Origin: Fasciolopsis buskii
Lineage: Eukaryota; Platyhelminthes; Trematoda; Plagiorchiida; Fasciolidae
Direction: 5' to 3'
DNA length: 64,000 nt
Assembly (NCBI GenBank): GCA_008360955.1
Contig: LUCM01001760.1
Span: forward strand, 50,240-114,239
Shown here one piece after another: positions 52,260-63,815 of this stretch. The notes beneath the pieces were generated by a model. It was not told the origin of the DNA and did no database searches. It worked only from the letters and a program-made list of their open reading frames with translations. The first letter of the stretch is position 1. The number at the start of each line of letters is the position of its first letter. A program made the translations under genes and the position numbers.

Positions 52260-53485
52260 TGATTTATCAAATACCTTGACTTCACTCATGATTCACGCGG
52301 TCAGCGTCCAGATAGCGAAAATTTACGTGACATTAGCTACATGCCACCACCGAAAGATGTAGTAATATTGAGATCGTTCATTGGGATGGTGAACTACTAC
52401 AGCTCCTTTCTGCCAGCGTTGCATGGTGTTTGTGCACCACTAAACAATTTGGATGCCAAGTGGAGTTGCACACAAGAATTTCAAGCTGCTTTCAACAAGC
52501 TGAAACCTAAACTTGGTTCATGTTTCACTGTGCCACTTCAACCGGAACACACCAATCGTGATCACCGGAGATGCCTCTAACTATAACATTGGAGCAGTGA
52601 CCTCCCAATCCAAACAGAACTGATAAATCGATTCCCCATGTATCACGTAATTAGACCCCGACCGAGAACTACAGCCAAACTGAAAAAGAGGTCCTAGCCC
52701 ACAGGACTCTGGTCCAGAATTCACATTGATTAGGCCGGGCCCATAAGCGAGACCTTCTACTGTGCGCTGGTAGGTACATATTCTACAGTTCTTCTGTACC
52801 ATTACTCCTACCGCTGTGTTTGCACAACGTGGAATCCATAGTCACTGACAATGGCTCTATTTGTCGCTTCCGCTTTTGATGCCTTCCGTGAATAGCTACA
52901 AATCACCCATATGCACCCGTCCCTATATCACCCGAAACTGAAAGGACAGGCAAAAAGATTTGTTGACAACTTCAAGAGAGCATTTCTGAAGTCCCGTGGG
53001 GAAAGGACCAGCAACAGTTCTTGCTGGCATACCGTCCAACGTCAAATCCATCCACACCAAGCGATGTAGCACCCGTTGAATTCCTAATGTCCCGGAAGCC
53101 TCGAAAAATCCATAACGCCATAGTTCCGTCAAAATTGAAGGCTATCGAACAAAAAGAGAAACCAGTGGTAAATACTTTTCAGCCAGGTTCAGCTGTGTAT
53201 TCCAGACTTCAGAAGGGCCGACGGCCACTGGAAAGAATGGGCCATCAAACAACGGACTGGCTATGTTTTTTACGAGGTATACGTGGAGAATATAATCTGG
53301 ATAGGACACAAAAACCAACTGCGCTTACGCGTCGCACTGTACAGGAGCCACTGCTCAATGCTCACCAGTTACCACTAGACCTGATACTAGACATCTACAA
53401 CATTTCAGTGGAGAGTTGGTCGGATCCTCCCGGACGACCCCAGAAGAGACTCCAGTTGAACCCAACGTTTCGTCGCTTTCAGTGA
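52260..53485 (+). mobile_element. Truncated Ty3/gypsy retrotransposon (RT end, RNase H, integrase)
   Basis: Remains of an LTR retrotransposon of the CsRn1-like Ty3/gypsy type known from liver flukes. In order: the reverse transcriptase end (YLDF...DSRGQRPD, then LRSFIGMVNYYSSFLP, 52,275-52,420); an RNase H start (VITGDASNYNIGAV, about 52,555) and QTEKEVLAH (about 52,675); a deletion; integrase core pieces (SAFDAFRE, about 52,870, and YHPKLKGQAKRFVDNFKRAFLK, shortened, about 52,930-52,990); and a C-terminal frame from 53,021 with AYRPTSNPSTPSDVAPVEFL, RKPRKIHNA and a final RPQKRLQLNP segment. The 5' LTR, gag, protease and most of the RT are absent. Stops and frameshifts show it is dead. Confidence 0.85.
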
Positions 53486-53502
53486 TCAATCAAAGGAGAA
53501 GG

Positions 53503-53955
53503 TGTTGTGAAGACGGCCAAGTATTCACAATTCGAAGGCGCTAGAAATTTCCACGCACGTTTATTTTTGGTAAAAACAATTCTCAATTAAGCTATTCTTA
53601 ATTTCATTGCGATCGATCAGTCAAACTTTGGTCTCGAACGTTCCTCTTGTTTGATTGGTTGGTTGTTACGCTCTTACATCACCGTCCCCTTGTGAGAAAT
53701 TAACTGTTATATACGCCAGAGTTCCCTGTACGTATGACGTGCTCTTTTCGATGCTTGCTCACTACGTTTGCCGAGATCAATAAACCCATGTAGATCATCT
53801 CAGCGTTCTCTATATCCAGCTAGTTGGAGGTCTAGCCTCGGATCTTGCACCATCGATTACTGCTGCAATCTGTTATATTCAGTGTTGATACGCGACGTCT
53901 AGTGCTGACCCGTGTAATGTGTGCATCTCCATGGTTGTGCTAATTCGACGACACA
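53503..53955 (+). repeat. Probable 3' LTR of the gypsy element
   Basis: A purine-rich tract (AAAGGAGAAGG, 53,492-53,502), the usual polypurine primer site, is followed directly by TGTTGTGAAG, an LTR-like start. An AATAAA at about 53,778 fits the R region. The right end is uncertain; CGACACA at about 53,955 is one possibility, giving roughly 450 bp. No second LTR is present for comparison. Confidence 0.5.
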
Positions 53956-54479
53956 ATGGAAATTAAAAAAAAACCTCGGTATAGTAATCCGAGGTATACA
54001 GAGCAGGATCGGTCTTGCTCGTCTTCCAAACAGGCGTTCCATTAGGCTTAATCTCATAGTCGTCCATAGCGCATTTCGAAGTTAAAGGGGAGCGATTAAT
54101 AGACCACTATCCTAGGTTTTGTCTCTTAACCATCATCTTCGCATCCCTAGCCACATCGCCTGCCGTATCACCAGGACTTGTGTCTAAGATGTCATGTTCT
54201 GAGAATTGCTGGAATCTCGTACGGTAAAAATGAAACGAGACCCCGTGTCACTGAAAGACAGCTCGCTGGTCACTGATAAGCCCTGAGACCGTTTGCGTCT
54301 TCACAAAGTCCCTTCCGAAGAAGTTCCTGTATTCGTGGACGATCATCAAGTAACTGCATCTCTCAAGGTAAAATATATCCAACGCTACAATCTGCCAAGG
54401 TCAATCCGGTGTTGGTCATGTTTTCATCGACTTCTTTGTTCGTTGGCGATAAAACTTCCTGCATTTCAGTTTCCTATCA

Positions 54480-55060
54480 TTTATTTCGCTTATTCTGGCA
54501 TACCGGGCCGACCGATACACCCATTGATTTCTGCATTTGGATAACAACAAAAGCAGGGCCTGAGTACGAAAAAGGATCATAAAGCACCACGGGATTTTAT
54601 GTAAAGTGAAGATTTCTGCTGGTGGTTTATTTGTGTGCCGCAACAGACGTTTCCTCACTCGCTTGCATCTAATTTTGCTATGAAAGCTCAAATCCATCCT
54701 ATGCCTGAATACTGCGGCCAAGAATAGAGTGGAGGTTCATTTCCTTCGCCGATTTTCGACCGGCTTCAAAGAAAGGTCATTACATCTGCAATGGCTTTCA
54801 TATAGACGGACGATTGCTTTGCCCTCTCTCCTTTCTATCGATGCTATCTTGGATTTCGTTCCTTCGAAATTGTCTCAATCGTTCCTATTCCTGTTACCTT
54901 TTAATGCTGGTCCCGTAAACAGGCTATCAGTCGCACCCATCGGGTCAACGTTCTTTGATGTTGAAATTTGATTTCACTTTGGCACGTACTTCCTCCTTTT
55001 GTCCCCATTAATTACGACCTATCTGCTATTGAAAGTAACATCAACAAGTCATTTCACACA
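54480..55060 (+). mobile_element. CR1/Jockey-type LINE, 3' fragment
   Basis: C-terminal region of a non-LTR element in broken frames: MKAQIHPMPEYCG (about 54,680-54,720, the family's KAQIRPxxEYCSHxWGG block), then LSPFYRCYLGFRSFEI (about 54,820-54,870, for LSLFYRYYxGxCSxEL), ISRTHRVNV (about 54,930), and LWHVLPPFVPINYDLSAI (about 54,980-55,030, for LWNSLPxxVFPxxYDLxxFK). It has the same order as the larger copy at 56.3-58.7 kb. Confidence 0.7.
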
Positions 55061-56339
55061 TTCACTTCAATGTATGTAGTGTCTAATAATCATGAAATAT
55101 GTCCGCCTAAACTGTAAGCTGGTTCATGTGTAAGAGAAAGAACAGCGAGCTGGTTGAGACACTGGAGTTACTTGTGTGTAGGTTTATTCATTACGCTCGG
55201 AATATCATCCTCAACACACATTCTTTGGGGAATGGCAAAGAGGTCCAGCTTGAACACGCACCTCGAAAACCAGTGAATATATATAGCTTTACAGAGGTTA
55301 TGAACATAAGTTCAGAAGTTAAAGAACGAATACAGTCCAAAATGCTGTTATAAATAAGCCAAAAAACCGATGAGGCAACCGCTTGTTGTAGAAACCCCGA
55401 TAAAACAATCTGCTAATATTCTGATATTTTTAAAAGAAGTACGGTTCGAAGCAGAAAAAACTTCGGTGAATTAGAAGACTAAATCCAAAGCCGCTTGAAA
55501 TTTATGAAGTACACTGAAAAATGACGTAAAGAAAGTCAGCACGCAGTTCGGAGAAGTCTGTTATGCGTCCCGAGACCTAGCAAAATCAGAAAGACATAGA
55601 TAATATGGCTCGAATTCGAAATACGACTATACTAGCAGCAAATTTTCTCCCGGCAAGTAAAGGAACCGGGAAAGTTTTATGGGCGTTTCGTTCTTGAGCA
55701 CCCAACAACCGATAGAAGGCGCAGGTGGACGACGTGAATATCAAAAACAATAAGCTTAACTTCTCGGCACATTTTGTTTGAGAATGTCGCCTTTTTGGTT
55801 CAATGTATTCAATGACGAACTTACAGCACCCCTTGGATGGGATCCATTTACCCGGCCCGCGATAGGAAGTTCTATTCACTGTGTTGTCAAATTCTGAACT
55901 CTCTTCTTAAAAACGGGAGTCGTTTCCGTCATGTCAAACTGCAAACCCCCTCCTTGGGAGAGACCTTTTTTTTCACAAGGAATTTCTGATTGCACAGTCC
56001 CACCTCTGAGTAGTATGTGATTGTCCACCACAAGGATAAGTCGGCAAAATTACTTCCTGGGTTGATCCATTCGAAGCTCCATAATATGTAAACCACTGAA
56101 CCGCCGAACTTTTTGGTTATTGTACTCGAGTTCAGTCGAAAAGATTGCAAGTATCGCCAATCTCTGAAGCTTTCTGAATCAGCCCACTCTACTTATGACC
56201 GAAATCCAAATCTCTTCCTCATTGGACACCATTCACTTCCAATTTCCCAAATATACTTTCCTTCTTCCTTTGTTCCCGAAGCAGGTTGATCATTCAGTTG
56301 CCATTGCGATTTTCAACTCATGTGATTGAAACTACAACT
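55061..56339. other. TFB1M intron 4, stretch between LINE copies
   Basis: No domain recognised. The last part may include the 5' portion of the next LINE, too decayed to read. Confidence 0.4.
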
Positions 56340-58690
56340 TCCATTTTATGATAATTGCTTTGGAGCTGCTTGCCTCTAGTCCTGCAGTGGTGATTCCCCC
56401 ATTGCTGATTTTCTATGTTCAAGCGTTGAATTACTGCTTGCTACTAAGCCCAGCCTTCACTTCACTGCGAATGGCTAATACAATCTTTCATTGTTTCAAG
56501 TCATGGGGCACGAAATCGATCGATTTGCTGAGGCCAACAATTTATCTGAACTGACCTCGTCACAAGTGTACCTCAGCAATCTGGGGACCGTGTGCATATT
56601 CTCGACCTTATTCTGACCTCCATCTCTCTCTTTACCCAAACATTTCTAACTGTCTCCTTTCCAGCTTACAGAGTCAGTCATCACATCCTCCACCAAACGT
56701 ACCCGCCACAACGGCCCACCCTCCTGAAGACACAAATTTTGGCACTACAAATCAGTCAACTGGGGCGATCTCCGCGAATTCCTGACTTCTTATCCGTGGA
56801 ATGATTGTTAGTCCACGACTCCTCAAGTGATGAACCTTCTTACTATGAACATTCCCAAATCCCCACACCAGAAACTCACAAATGATCTGACCACGCATGT
56901 AATCGTTTTTCATCAATCCACCGGTGGCAATGATCACCCACTCCTGCTTCCGAACACCGCTTTGAGCAAGTAAAAAGCAGATGTTGCATAGACAAACGAA
57001 AAACTGTAGAATGCGCTGTCCGATTTGAAGCGGAATGTTTGCACTCATTCGCCCCCTGTAGTTGAACATCAGTCCTTTGCCAAAGCCATTTCCCGAAAGT
57101 CCTGCACTTCCAATTTTCCCATTTGTAATGTCTTTGATCACCTTGCTTGGGAACCACACGAGAAAGATGAGGTTTTTGCCTCCCGGTTTGTCTCTAGTTA
57201 TCCTACTCCTTATTTTACTTCTATTTCCACCACCCTTTTACAAATCGTGTTAGGACCAGAAAGATCCGCCAGGCGCTAAGGTCTTCAAATGCGTGCCAAC
57301 CATCCGATCCGGACGGCATTTCATCCACCAGCCCTAAAACCTGCGTTGCTACATTGGCCTCCTTTGCGAAGTCTTTTCTTCCTTTGCCTTCATGTTTTAC
57401 TTCTCCATCCCATGGAAACGACGAAATTTTCCCTATACCTAAACGTAACAGTCCCTCTGACATGAACAATTGCCGCCAGAATCCTCTAACACGTTATTTT
57501 TAAGGTTTTTCGAAATTATTATGTCCAACCAGCTGGAATCGTTTCTCAAATGCGAAGGACTACTGAGAGACTGCTAACACGGATTCCAACAACGTCGGTC
57601 CACCGGTGGTCTGCTGCTGACTCTCATCTCACACTCTTGGGCAGCCGTACTTGATAACCACGAACTTGGAGTCCCTCGATACCTTCAAGTCTTTCGACCG
57701 AGATTGGCGGACAGGCCTACTGGGGAAGCTGCCCATGTCCAGGTTCTCTCCAGCTATCAAGGACATTGTTTTGTCAGTAAGCGAACCATCTCCGTCCGAA
57801 TCGATGGGCTTGTCTTAGCCGGTCTTCGTGAATCCCGGTGTTTTCCAAGGTTCGGTATTAGCATACACTCTTTTATTAACGATCTTCAATTCAGTAAATC
57901 CAATAGTTTGCTTCATTGTTGATTACGACCCCCCCCCCCGTCCATTGTTTGTTTTCTTACCGTCATGCAAACACCAACATCGGTCGCGATGACAATGTCG
58001 TCAGTGTATCGCTGAATTCTGGCTTTCCTCCGGGGTTTCCGTAATCATGTTGATTTCAATACTTTAAAAACTTCCCTTTCCCCTCAAACGTCATTTGTTC
58101 ACCCACGTCTCTCTATTGATTCAAGTGGTTTACACTTCGTAGATTCTGTCTCTTCTTGGCCTATCTGTATCTTCTTCATTATGCGGGTCCCCTTTTATAT
58201 CTCGGCTAGCCTCTCGTGTTATGCGCAGAGTTGATTTTCCATTCACCACCAGACGTTTCACTCCAGTTCGTCTTCTTCTGTTGAAAAAAACTTAAATTCA
58301 TCCGCGCACCAGAGTACTGCGGCCGCGTTTGGGGTGGGGCTTTGTTTGTATCTCTTTACTTAATCGGGTTCGAAGCAGGATCAACTGAATGATCAATGAC
58401 CCCTATTTAAAAGCCAGTTTGCAGTCGCCAGTCCATCGTGGGGGAATTGCTTCACTGTCTCTTTTCTGTCAATATTACATTGGTTTTCGGTCTTCGGAGC
58501 TAGTTCCGTCAGTTCCATTTAGCTTTCGTCCCCATATCCCATTCTCAGGCTTACGTCCAAAAGTATCTCACTTCTCTATTTCAATCTCTTTTTTTCAGAA
58601 CTGACAAGTTGCGAACCACTCTCCCTCCGTCTAGTTTCCAACCCAATTGAGATCTTTTTCTTTAGAAACAGAGTCAACAAACTGGTTCTT
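56340..58690 (+). mobile_element. Decayed CR1/Jockey-type LINE, near full-length ORF2
   Basis: Readable in shifting frames: endonuclease end (HEIDRFAEANNLSELTSS, then HILDLILTSIS, about 56,500-56,625); the W-G-D-L-R-E-F-L linker motif (YKSVNWGDLREFLTSYPW, about 56,745-56,800); RT entry (VRTRKIRQALRSSNA...DPDGIS...PKTC, about 57,250-57,345); GFQQRRST (about 57,580); FKSFDRDW (about 57,690); NPGVFQGSVLAYTLFL (about 57,833-57,880, for the PQGSVLSPxLF motif); NHVDFN..KT (about 58,045); the C-terminal block INDPYLKASLQSPVHRGGIASLSLF (cited in part, 58,390-58,465); and LPPSSFQPN near 58,640. Stops and frameshifts throughout; an 11-C tract sits at 57,929. It lies in TFB1M intron 4 and is antisense to that gene. 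Confidence 0.85.
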
Positions 58691-58867
58691 AGGCAAGTGT
58701 TCCTTAAAATCTCTTACAGTACGCCACTTGACTACGGGGTTTACCCCTTATGCTACAAATCACTTTGTTTACCAAAAATAAATATGGCGTAAAGACCGAA
58801 AACTCAAAAGATCAGGCGTAAATAATGAAAACAGAAGATATAGTTAAACTAACCAGCTGTGGACCTA

Positions 58868-59020
<153 letters not shown>

Positions 59021-60193
59021 CTAATTGGCAGGGAATTACAGATGAAGTACAGTGAATCGCTGCCTGGCAAGGTAGTGGAATACGCACATCCATAGTGCAT
59101 TCTGGACAGGAATTCAAAGGCCAAACAATGAGAATAGGAGAAAATCTGTGCAACATTCTTCCATGGTGACGGGTCGCTGGAAAAACGACAAAACGACAAA
59201 AGCTGGAATATGAAAATAAAAACAGAAGTTCGTGGAACTTTTACGGTACGCGAAGGTAACATTCTTTCACCGTTTGCTGGGACAACATAGACACACACAC
59301 CAATGAACCCTTGCATCTTTTTGCTAATTTTTACGCACAACTCGATCGACCGATCACTCACTCAGTTAGAAAAGCACCTGCTTCTAACATTTGTACTACA
59401 TTATTTTGATGTCCCTTTATGTAGTTTGCCCAACGGAATCAAGGGAACTGTTGCTGAGGTTCAACTAGCTTACATTACGAGCAGACAATCCAAATGGTTG
59501 TGCGAATCACTTATTAACACCATCTAGTCTGATCTTTTTATGACCATGTTGATAGCTTTCAGTTCAACGTGATTTTTTTGAAACAAGCAACCATTCATCC
59601 CCGGTCCCCTTGTTTACGATCCACTTTAATATGCCATCAAAAATGTTCACAATTGTTTGACAAGGTAAATAGGTTGGGAAACTTGTATCTTTATGCCGTT
59701 AACTGATAAGCACCATAATGACATCTGCACCAATTCCCAAATTATTCCAGAACTGTCAAAACCATTCGGAAATGTAATTCAGCTGGTTCACTAGCATCTC
59801 TTTTGGATAGGCCTGAAACACGGGCATATTCGTGCGTAAATCCTGTACAATGCACCGATCATCCTATGTGCTGCTCTACAATCTGCGAGCAGATGTAATC
59901 TTGATAATTCTTAACTCAGAGGCATGTTCTTACCCAATCCCGAATATTTTTTGACGTAAACCTAAACGATTACGACATAATTCTGAAGCAGCGCGGGAAA
60001 TAGTATAGAATACAACGGTTGGTACGCCCGCACTTTACTCCCGGTTAAAAATCCACTTAGATGTACGAATAGGAGGGGCGCTCACACAACTTCAATCAGC
60101 CATCGCATCGTCGGACAGGACTGGAAATCCTTCGAATCATATACGAATACTGGTGTTAAGAAATGCAGAACTGCAAGTTAAACTACAGCTTAC
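59021..60193. other. TFB1M intron 3
   Basis: A 1.17 kb intron (GTAAGC...ATTAG on the minus strand). No feature recognised inside. Confidence 0.6.
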
Positions 60194-60562
60194 CTCGCAG
60201 TATGCTTGTGCCATTACGGACAAACGAGAGCGTTGCTCATGCCACACGTCTGCGGCTAGTCGCTGACCGACTTCTTTTTGGAAAGTGAGTGTCAATGGAA
60301 CGCGGCCATAACGCCAAAGTCCCCGACGTTCAGCCATATCGTGAAGCCACTGGACGGTCAATGCAGTAGAAATATTGAAAGGCAAGTTTCCAAGGACCCG
60401 AACTCGAGGTGTGTGTGTGGGAACTAATGCGGCTGTGCTTGCATCAAGATTGCAATCCCAGCTGTCGCATTGCGATGTCTTTTCGGAATACGTGCCCCAA
60501 GCCTCAGTGGTCATCCTTGCCTCAGGAGGGAATATACCATCGGCGTTAAATTTCAGAATGTC
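60194..60562 (-). CDS. TFB1M: TFB1M-type rRNA dimethyltransferase, exon 3
   Basis: On the minus strand, after acceptor GACATTCACAG, it encodes DILKFNADGIF, a variable Ser/Thr-rich stretch, then VRVLGNLPFNIST with motif IV (N-L-P-F, the adenine-positioning motif of rRNA adenine dimethyltransferases). LTLTFQKEVGQRLAAD and RSRLSVMAQAYCE follow, both diagnostic of TFB1M/KsgA. The stretch between DILKF and GNLPF is about 25 residues longer than I expect for animal TFB1M. Both splice junctions are phase 0 (GAG|GTAAGC at the end). Confidence 0.93.
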
Positions 60563-61121
60563 CTGTGAATGTCAGCTTATATGAATAAGGATACAACTCA
60601 GCAGATCTTAGAAAATGTATATAAATTGATACAAAATAAACTAAGAAATGGACCCCAGCTCAATGCCTTTGTACAACGGAAGTTTAACTATCTTCTAGTG
60701 GACAGCCACCAAAGAGCAACTAGCTGAGATTATGCATTATTCTTTGGAACTAAAGTAAATGTTTGATCCATGATATCACCGTGTACGGACTAGCCCTTTC
60801 CGAACTGAATTCCTGAGGGTGAACACAACATTCCTCGCGACTGACACAGACGGCAAACAAGAAGAATAGCAACCGAAATTGATCTTGGTTATCAACACAC
60901 TTGGATCAAATCCATGATAATTTAAACAATTTAAGTTGCCAACCCCAACTGTGAAAGCTGTCTATCATCATCAAAAACATATCGAAGTTAAACGGAATTA
61001 GATGTGAAATAATTTTTCACAATCTCTGGGTATTCCACTGATATAGGAAGGACTAACCACACTGACACCCGGCCAAAAATCCGAACCTAGCATAACCAGA
61101 TACCTATCAGACTCAACTCAC
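60563..61121. other. TFB1M intron 2
   Basis: A 559-base intron, GTGAGT...TTCACAG on the minus strand. Nothing else seen. Confidence 0.7.
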
Positions 61122-61436
61122 TTGGCGATATATGTCCATCTTTATGCCCATTTCAGATGCCGCCATACGAAGTTCTTCAAGACTAGGAATGAAACGTCGA
61201 TCCAGTTCAACTACAACTAAATGTTTTGGTTGGCATGCTAAAATAGCTCGAGTTAAACCACCCGGGCCGGGTCCGACTTCCAGAACATACGCATTGCGTA
61301 GACTACCTGCTCGCTTAACGAAACCGTTTAGAGAGGCAGGTTGCAAAAGGAAGTTCTGTGATAATTGCTTTTGTGCTCGAAGACCGTAAATACGCAACAC
61401 CTCCCGCAAAGAAGGTAACGGCGGTAGATATGGTGG
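61122..61436 (-). CDS. TFB1M: TFB1M-type rRNA dimethyltransferase, exon 2 (SAM-binding domain)
   Basis: The family enzyme dimethylates two adjacent adenines in the 3' stem-loop of mitochondrial small-subunit rRNA, using S-adenosylmethionine, and is needed for mitoribosome assembly. This exon encodes PPLPSLREVLRIYGLRAQKQ (cited in part), LSQNFLL, NAYVLEVGPGPGGLTRAIL with the SAM-binding motif I (E-V-G-P-G-P-G-G), VVVELDRRFIPSL with the ribose-binding acidic residue, and ends DIYRQ|DILKF, where most relatives have G-D. It begins after a clean acceptor (CTTTTGTTATTTCAG) with no ATG in frame, so an upstream exon must supply the start. All exons together give about 398 residues, against about 346 in human. 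Confidence 0.93.
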
Positions 61437-61643
61437 CTGAAATAACAAAAGAATGTTTATCACGAATGCGACCAACAGAAAACAACGGAACCTTTAAGAA
61501 ACTAGACAGAACTATCAAACAAAAAAGTAACAAAACACTACGAGGAACCACGCGCAATAAAAAAACGTAATGTTGGATTACGCCTATGGAGAACACTCCA
61601 TGCGTTCCAAAATCTAAAGGATGTATCAGAAAGGCTGAATTAC

Positions 61644-61679
61644 CTTCTGGGTAATGGTTTTTTTACGTGAACAATGCAT
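61644..61679 (-). CDS. TFB1M: TFB1M-type rRNA dimethyltransferase, candidate exon 1 (12 codons)
   Basis: On the minus strand an ATG opens 12 codons (MHCSRKKTITQK) ending in AAG|GTAATT, phase 0, only 207 bases upstream of exon 2. The join gives a basic, acid-free N-terminus, as expected for a mitochondrial presequence, and about the right number of residues before the conserved LPPLP. The donor is moderate, and other start exons further upstream cannot be excluded. Confidence 0.5.
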
Positions 61680-62804
61680 GAGTGCAGCGGTGAAGGAGAA
61701 ACCGGCGAGTGAAAATTAGAGCACCAGGACCAAAAAAATCCCCGGCAGGTCAGGTGCGCCTACGAAACGGGAGACAGCGAATGATCGTCTGCCAACCAGA
61801 TGACCAGCAGATCTGGAATTTGAACTTCTGATCGTTTTGGAGTGATAGACGCGTTACAACCAGCAGGCAGATTCATGCCCGCAACACTCACGCCCAAAAT
61901 TCATGAGGGTAACGACCTGACCAATGTCGGTTAGAATGATTAGGAACAATGCTACAACCCCAGAAACTATTATGTATCCCACCATAACTACACCGGATCA
62001 CGCTAGTCAGTAAAATAAACATGAGAAACGAAAACCAAATATGAAAAGCGAAAGTCCCTTGAAAATTCCAGGAATATATAACACCTTGTATCCAGATCTG
62101 CCGTGCCACTTGATCGGGAAGATCGCAAAAGGTGGACAGCACCTCCAAAAATACGACCAAGTTTGCCAGGAAAGAGAGAGGGAAAACTCGTAGCAAAACA
62201 CAACTGAACGGTGTTTGAACTATTTAAAAAACTAAAACCAAGCATCCAAAATAAGCGTGAAAAAAATGAAAAACAGGATGCGACTTTACAAGTCTATGGA
62301 GGACCAAAATTGCGAAATCAGGTGTACTCCCAAGGTCGATAATAAACACTTTTCATTTCGACATGCACGAATATCAGTATTGTTGACTGGTCATACCCCA
62401 CCGCACTGATAACCAGTAAACATAATCCAGAAATCTGAACTGAGAGAACCACAAATGTTAATAGATGAGGCGTAGTATCGAGTGAATTATTTTGCTTCCC
62501 GAGCGGAGAAACGAATACCTCAGAAAAGCAACCTATAAAGTGCGGGACAGATTGACGCCGTCATTATAATACGAAGCAGATGCAAACGTCTATTCAAATT
62601 ATTCAAACAGGTCAATCAACCAATTCAGTTCTAGATGCTATCCCATAAAGATGTATTATCTCCTCTTCTTACATTCTTACATTCTTCGGCAGCCGGCCAT
62701 GCTAGTAGTAGTGTCACTGAAATAAGTCCTGTTCCTGTTCACTCGCGTTCGCCCCAAGATAACATTCAAGTCTCACCGAACTCGCTTACGCCTGCTGATG
62801 CCCC
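61680..62804. other. Intergenic region upstream of TFB1M
   Basis: Presumably contains the TFB1M promoter, which I cannot place. A tRNA-like block (GTTCAAATTCC with GTAACGCGTCT upstream, minus strand, about 61.81-61.86 kb) resembles the one at 26.8 kb. Nothing else recognised. Confidence 0.4.
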
Positions 62805-63815
62805 CTCAATTTAGTCGCATTCAATGTGCGGATAGTGATGCGCACTGGTCGGCATGCGTGTTCATCCCGTGCACTGGAAACCGTAGTCATCGATGTGTTG
62901 TATTCAAGAGATTCGCATTGAAGACTCTAGCTGTTATTTGACTGACAGCTCCATTTTGTCCTTCCATGAGTTTTCATCTACGTCTTTCTGGAGACTCTGA
63001 GGCTGTAGCTTCTGGTGTTTCTGGCCTTAGTGTGGCTTTCAGCGAAAGGGCTGAGGCCGCATTATTTGACTGGATCCCAGTCGACAGCTGATCACGGGTA
63101 GTGAGACTCAGGGGTTCGTGCAAATTAAACAGTCGTCGCTCTGATAGATGCAACTTGTTTGTCCTCTCAGAGTACGCTCCAACAGATCGCAACTCAAATG
63201 TAATCAAGGACACTTTCTATCAAAAGCTGCATGACCTTTTTCGCACAGCAAGGCGGGGTGACATCGGGTGCCCACCTCCTTCGAATCAGCGACAGACCCA
63301 AATCGACCGAATCGCTATTAGTTTCAAACGGCGGGGCTGTCTACAAGACTCCCGACTCTGACCATGAGTTAGTACGCACTAAGCTGTCCATGTGTTTTGT
63401 TGGGTCTTCAAAACGCATGGTGCAGCGTCGGTTAGATTGCAACGAACCGCCTGATCCGACCTGTCTATCAATCGTTAGAAGCATAGTGGCTGAAAAGCTA
63501 GGAGTCCCCCCACCTCAAAACACCAATGAGCACTAGTCACTGATCAAGAACGCCATGCATTCTGCTGTCTTCGTGAATTGTGGCCTGAAACATCGCATTG
63601 CGACATCCTGGATTTTGGCTGAGTCGTTGCGACTTTTTGATCCCGGTTGGCAACGAGTATAGTAAAGCGCGGCTCGAAAAGACCAGGAACGCAACGCAAG
63701 CTTGAATAGTGATCACGAGCTCTGGTGGTCTCGACGAGCTTTGGAGATGGGACATACAGCTGGCATGGGAAAGTCCTGGAAGCTGTTTCAATACATATGA
63801 ACCACCGACAGGACA
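62805..63815 (+). mobile_element. Decayed RTE-type LINE, copy 3 (endonuclease, deleted)
   Basis: N-terminal part of an RTE-like ORF in broken frames: AFNVRIVMRTG...LETVVIDV (62,817-62,905), IRIEDSS (about 62,930), HLRLSGDSEAVASGVSGLSV (about 62,970-63,030), ALFDWIPVDS (about 63,060-63,090), CNLFVLSEYAPTDR (about 63,145-63,190), then a deletion to TQIDRIAISFKRRGCLQD (63,298-63,351) and DHELVRTKL. The end, SRRALEMGHTAG...KLFQYI at about 63,730-63,797, belongs to the linker before the reverse transcriptase. The RT itself is missing because the element is joined here to another copy. Confidence 0.85.

Noticed and set aside
56752..57159. Minus-strand 135-codon open frame
   Set aside because: It lies antisense to the LINE linker/endonuclease region (YKSVNWGDLREFL on the plus strand) and has no recognisable domain.
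57221..57469. Minus-strand open frame resembling a TFB1M C-terminus (ATQVLGLVDEMPS...)
   Set aside because: The opposite strand reads as a LINE reverse transcriptase (VRTRKIRQALRSSNA...DPDGIS), so this is its antisense shadow. The true exons 5 and 6 were found at 51.4 and 49.1 kb with correct phases.
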